From Euclidia mi (taxonomy: Eukaryota > Arthropoda > Insecta > Lepidoptera > Erebidae), in assembly GCA_944739405.2 (NCBI GenBank), contig OX123200.2:5162761-5226760 (forward strand): 64,000 nt of DNA. Reading direction: 5' to 3'. The notes beneath the pieces are model-generated. The model searched no databases, was not told where the DNA came from, and saw only the letters and a program-made list of their open reading frames with translations. Within the stretch, counting starts at the first letter, position 1. The number at the start of each line of letters is the position of its first letter. The position numbers and the translations under genes were made by a program. Positions 59,823 through 64,000 of the stretch are shown piece after piece.

Positions 59823-60925
59823 ATGGAGCCATTCGAACCATTTCTCTTAATGTGGGAGCTCCCTGCCGCAAATATTTACATAACGCATGGTCAGGTGGAA
59901 GCTAAAACTCTTGGATACCATAAGTCGAGTGGGCCGGACGACATCCACGCAGTGGTTCTAAAGAAGTGCGACCCTGAGCTGTGTCCCGTTCTAACGCACC
60001 TGTATCGCATTTCATACACGGCCCTAAAGATTCTGTTCTCAAGAAAATAAGAACTTGTTCACGCGATTCTTAAAAAAGGTGACCAGTCAGACCCGTCAAC
60101 TTACAGGCTAATAGCAGTAACGTCTCTTTTTTCCAAGGTAATGAAGCGAATGCTAAATACAGACTCCTTATGCGCTCTGGGCTTCCATCATGATCGTTCA
60201 GCTGTTAGTCTTCTAATGTATCTTACGCAGCTTGGAGAGCGGATCTCAACTCTCATTGTTAGTCTCAATATAAGCAAGGCTTTTGACAGTGTCTGTCACT
60301 TCTATTTAAGCTTTCATCCTATGGAGCCTCAAGGGACTCAACTGCAAATTGCCAGCTGTGGAAAGGTTGCCAGCTACAGAGGAGATGCCAGCTACAGAAC
60401 TGCTTTTCGGACGATCGGAGAGTCTCACGGCTGTCGTACAGGGCAGCTGCTTCAAAATGAAATTTTTAATACTGGTATCGAACAAAGCTAAGTGTTCTCC
60501 CTGTGTGCTCTCCCCAACTCTGTTTATCCTGCATATCAATAACCTGTCGATTGAGAACATGCATTGCTATAGAACCACTAGATTTCACTAGAATATCGCT
60601 CAGAGCCAATTACAAAAAAAAGGTACAACCTGTGTCTGAAGTGGTGGTTTATATAGGCGAAGCCTCAGAATAAGGGTAAAGAGAACATTATTCTTTGTTT
60701 TTCACGCCAAGCCAACGACTTACGCTTTATAAAGCGTAGGTTTGGCCACATTTGGAGTATTGCTTATTCATCTTTGAATAGGGCGCCAAAATATCGAATT
60801 GTCGATGGTCCTCATCTCACGGCTAGCTTGGAGTCATTGGAGCAGTGGAGAGAATTTGGTTGTCCGTGCGTTTTCTACCGTCTCCTTCATGGAGAGTGCG
60901 CCGAAGAACTGTTTGAATTGTAAAA
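59823..60925 (+). mobile_element. Degenerate Jockey/CR1-type LINE reverse transcriptase inside the hAT-like element
   Basis: Shifting frames show KSSGPDDIHAVVLKKCDPEL (59930), TYRLIAVTSLFSKVMKRML, LIVSLNISKAFDSV (60255), LSPTLFILHINN (60505), then HLTASLESLEQWREFGC and LLHGECAEELFEL (60810-60920). The order is correct for an RT, but the catalytic YADD region is lost and stops and frameshifts are many. Confidence 0.75.
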
Positions 60926-60929
60926 TCGA

Positions 60930-61105
60930 TACCAATTGTAAAATGAAGTCCCTTTTTCTTCCTGTCTGTCAGTATGAACGCGCTAAACTCAAAAACTACC
61001 GAATAGAATATTGTACGGTTTTCACCGATAAATTCCAGAGGAAGGTTTAGGTGTTAGGTGAATAATTCACGTGGGTGAAGCCGCGGGCGATGTCTAATTG
61101 TAAGT
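60930..61105 (+). repeat. RTE-type tail within the hAT-like element
   Basis: 'ttcctgtctgtcagtatgaacgcgctaaactc .. ccagaggaaggtttaggt .. gtgaagccgcgggcgatg' is a common lepidopteran repeat phrase. Confidence 0.5.
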
Positions 61106-61637
61106 AAAACAGCTTTGTTACTTATTCAGGAACTGATTATAACTAAACTAGATGAGCCCATCGAGCAATTGAACCCATGAGCGTTACTTAGGGCTACTGC
61201 TCTGCTCCCGTGGCTCACAGCGTGATGTTATATAGCCTACAGCCTTCCTCGATAAATGGGCTATCTAACACTAAAATATTTTTTCAAATTAAAATAGAAG
61301 TATATTTATTTACACTTCTGTATCTGAAAATTATACCTACTGTATCTGACAAAAAAGGTTTTCATAAATTACAAATAAATTTTCCGGCCTTTCGGGGGCC
61401 CCCTGAGAACGGGGGCCCTGGGCACGGGCCCCGTGTGCCCCTATGGTAAAGACGGTACTGGCGACGAGTGCTTTGGTGATGCCCCACCCTCCGACACACG
61501 GGTACATGGCGTAAGTCGAGGTGGTTTTTAGTGGAAACACCACATACTCCGGCTCTTATTTCCCCCAAGAGTCGGAGATCCGAAGGGATTTTCCACCTCG
61601 TAAAACAAAAAAAAAAAAAAGTCCCTATGTTCTACCC

Positions 61638-62077
61638 GTGCGCGAAAAGTTAAGACCTGAGCGCGTACAGTACCTACACAAAAAACTAGATGAGATATGA
61701 TTTTAAGAAATGGCGCTGCCTACAGTTTGTTTGATTTCGTATGAATGTATAGAGGAAATATTGTAATCTATCGTTTCGTCTGATTAAAAAATGGGACCGT
61801 TCCGAGAATAGGAATCACTCATCAATGCGCTTGAACCAAGGAGAACCGGCCAACTCCTGCACAAGTGAAAGCTCATTCAGAAAAAGTACTGTTTGTTGTC
61901 TGAGGGACCAGTGCTGGTATCATGCACTTCAGCTTCCTAAGATGTGAATAGATAGATATGGACAGATTATTACAGCAGCAAATTTTACTGTCAACAATTG
62001 CAAACAATGATGAAAAGATGCCTGTTAAACAACCGACACCGGTCTCAATCGTTATAATCAGAATTATATCTTTATTC
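61638..62077. other. Non-coding stretch
   Basis: No gene or recognisable element. Moderately AT-rich. Confidence 0.3.
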
Positions 62078-62170
62078 CAGTGGCGTAGCGTGGGTTTTTG
62101 CCGCCCGGGGCCGATCAGAAATTTGCCGCCCCCTCTTCTTTTAGGTACCCCAATAAATCTGCCAGAAGTG
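62078..62170 (+). mobile_element. hAT-type terminal fragment
   Basis: ccagtggcgtagcgtgggtttttgccgccc resembles the CAGTGGCGTAGG end of 46915-47769. The other end was not found. Confidence 0.4.
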
Positions 62171-62324
62171 TAAGGTTTTTCGGATGTAGGTATGTTTGTA
62201 TGTTCATTAGCATGGCTTTACACCCCTAAACGGCTTGATGGATTTAAACAAATTAGTTATCGTATGATTCGTCTCAATTGTAAGCAATAAAGTATTGGGT
62301 ATATAGGTGTAGCGACTGCGGAGC

Positions 62325-62645
62325 TCCATTTTTTTTTATAGTAATAGGCGGCAAACGAGCAGACGGATCGCCTGATGGTAAGCAATTACCGCCGCCCATG
62401 GACACAAACAACACCACAAGAGTCACAAGTGCGTTGCCGCCCCTTAGGTTGGGAAAATGGATAGGATGAGGAGTGGGATGAGGGAGAAGGAATAGGGGAT
62501 AGGGCCTCCGGCACTCTCATTCACCGAACGAAACGCAACAGTTTAAGTACTGTTACTTTACGTCGATTTTCTGTGAGAGGGTAGTACTTCCCCGGTCGAG
62601 CCGACCCATTCATGCTGAAATCAGCAAGGCTCTAGTACCATCACA
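62325..62645 (+). repeat. Abundant lepidopteran dispersed repeat
   Basis: 'ggcggcaaacgagcagacggatcgcctgatggtaagcaattaccgccgcccatggacacaaacaacaccac' is a very common phrase in moth and butterfly genomes. Followed by a stretch ending near ctgtgagagggtagtactt. Confidence 0.6.
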
Positions 62646-64000
62646 ATTCATGCCGCATTTGCTTTCATGCCCTCTTTGCCCATCTACCTGCAGTAAACGA
62701 GATCTTAAAGTGGCCTCAGACAATGTCGTTACCGTAGCCAAGTTTTGGGAACAGAAAATCAGAACCAGTGACACGATGAAGAAGCATAGGGTATAATAGT
62801 TTTAAGGGAGAAACCTGGCAGGTCTCAGCGGTATTTATATGTTGCGCAGGGCCGCGGCCGTTTCTTGGCTGCAATATAATTATGTATAGCTTTCGACGGC
62901 TTGTAGAATTTTTAATGTAGAAGCAATTGTAATGACCACAAATGCTTAAAGTCCTATGCTCCCGCCTGGCTCTCATCCTTGTCTATGTCTTTGGTGTAGT
63001 GGCGCGTCAGTGAGGCTCTGTGGTCATCAAGACTAGGTCCAATAAATTAGTCTGTTTACGTGCTAGGTATACAATTGTGCATGAAAACTTTCAACCACCT
63101 CGAGATTCTCAAACTTTGGGCTGACGGTGCGGCCATCCACAGTGGCAACTCGCGGCCTTGCCTCATCAGTCCGAGCGTCTCGGCTGAAAGTTTACACTCC
63201 TTTTTTTTCTCTGTGCGGTGATCTCGTCAGGTGAGTTGAGGTCGGCGTATCGTCTTTAGGCAACGCCTATTGTAGAGTTTAAGTACGAGGTAGGTACGCT
63301 ACCTGGGTCGACACACTATCGACTTCCACAACGTTGTTGACAAATTTTCTCCTGACCAGGAAACCGACACCACCCAAGAGAGTAAGTCACCTTCCTGAAG
63401 GTAGAAGCAGGACCGAGCCGCCCCTATGTGCTATGTGTTCGGCGCACACAGGCGCCAGGCTAAGAAACCGCGCGACGGGTGAAATGCCAGCGTTAATTAT
63501 TAAAATTACTTTCGAAAAAGTACAACAAAAAGGCGCATGGATTTGGCACACAGGCGCTGGATTAGCTCAGCGCGGCACTGTGGGTAGAACCAGGCACCTG
63601 AACCTTTGAGATAACATGTTCTCCCCCTGTCTCGGACTTCTGATGACCCCAGTAGGTAGTGACTTAATTCTACCTCGGGCTCGGCGAGGTTTCTGTTCAT
63701 TTAGTCGTAGACTGCGTTCATTGTAGGTCGCCAGGTATAATTCATTTTAGTCGCCTGCTAGCTCGGTGATGTTACAGATTCCATGCATCGCCGTTACCAC
63801 CACCGCGTCCTTGGCCGGGAATAATGTAGCTGGCGGAAACTGGATCTAAATCTAGAGTAATGGTATTCTGCTCCGAATAGCGTGGCGACCGAAAAATTGT
63901 GCCACTGTGTGTTTTCGTGTGCGTCATGAAGGGCGCAGGGCGTAGCTTCTCGCACCGGTGATGTTGCTGTCCGTCACCGGTTTATGGCATTTACCTAGTC
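62646..64000. other. Unassigned right end
   Basis: GC-richer than average. Around 63334-63610 and 63540-63720 short frames exist, and the text around ggcgccaggctaagaaaccgcgc reads like old LINE 3' sequence. I cannot support a gene or a named element. No exons matching the 53157-53295 gene were recognised. Confidence 0.25.

Larger units (their letters stand above)
59339..61460. mobile_element. hAT-like element inserted in retroposon copy D
   Basis: The perfect 8-bp duplication gcgacgag at 59331-59338 and 61461-61468 is visible because the intact copies (A-C) contain it once. The ends CAGGGCCGTCTTAAG and CTTTACGG-like inverse (..aaagacggtactg) are imperfect inverted repeats, followed on each side by ggggcccttgggcac / ctgggcacgggcccc. 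Eight-base duplication with CAG ends suggests hAT. No hAT transposase is seen; the interior carries LINE debris. Confidence 0.8.
58893..61620 (+). mobile_element. Poly-A retroposon, copy D, split by a hAT-like element
   Basis: 5' part 58893-59338 and 3' part 61461-61620, ending ttttccacctcgtaaaac plus poly-A. A 17-bp duplication gtccctatgttctaccc lies at 58876-58892 and 61621-61637. Opposite orientation to copies A-C. Confidence 0.85.

Overview
The window is nuclear DNA of an insect, almost certainly a moth or butterfly. Its genes are split by many GT-AG introns, it has no bacterial-style operons, and its introns are packed with repeat types I know from Lepidoptera: tRNA-derived SINEs, RTE tails with 'cagcagtgga..aggcct' and gatgatgat ends, piggyBac, pogo and hAT relics, and fold-back MITEs. 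Exon boundaries below were placed by eye from reading frame, splice signals and remembered family alignments, with no search.

Gene layout from left to right. Exons 1-4 of the condensin kleisin barren/CAP-H run on the minus strand (9713 down to 1; the gene continues past the left edge). trailer hitch/LSM14 runs on the plus strand (12562-30385, ten coding exons, complete). A small classical short-chain dehydrogenase runs on the minus strand (39410-32474, six exons, complete) and has lost its catalytic lysine. Kelch-like 10 runs on the minus strand (45439-40453, seven exons, complete). Ribosomal protein eL18 runs on the plus strand (48279-52167, four exons, complete). One terminal exon of an unidentified gene lies on the minus strand (53295-53157). 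The genes are unrelated housekeeping, RNA-regulation and germline functions and do not form a pathway. barren and trailer hitch diverge from a shared 2.8 kb upstream region, as do klhl10 and RpL18; trailer hitch and the dehydrogenase converge.

The rest is mobile DNA, much of it nested. A piggyBac-like element (TTAA, 6482-7897) carries a 0.6 kb poly-A retroposon. A pogo-like relic (TA, 23868-25597) carries a tRNA SINE. A hAT-like MITE (46915-47769) carries another copy of the same retroposon. A further copy (58893-61620) is itself split by a 2.1 kb hAT-like element with a perfect 8-bp target duplication (59339-61460) that holds degraded LINE reverse transcriptase. A 5.3 kb TIR element (53541-58814) contains a three-exon, nearly intact transposase-like gene of the 'D-x-CGGQN' type with one homopolymer frameshift. 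An RTE-type LINE with an 11-bp target duplication sits antisense in trailer hitch intron 7, and a 5'-truncated RNase-H-bearing LINE with a 14-bp duplication sits in barren intron 3.

The most unusual structure is in trailer hitch: five identical 124-bp tandem units follow exon 8. Each contains a copy of the TFG-box coding segment bounded by AG and GT, 99 nt long, phase 2-2 and open, so each copy could be a cassette exon.
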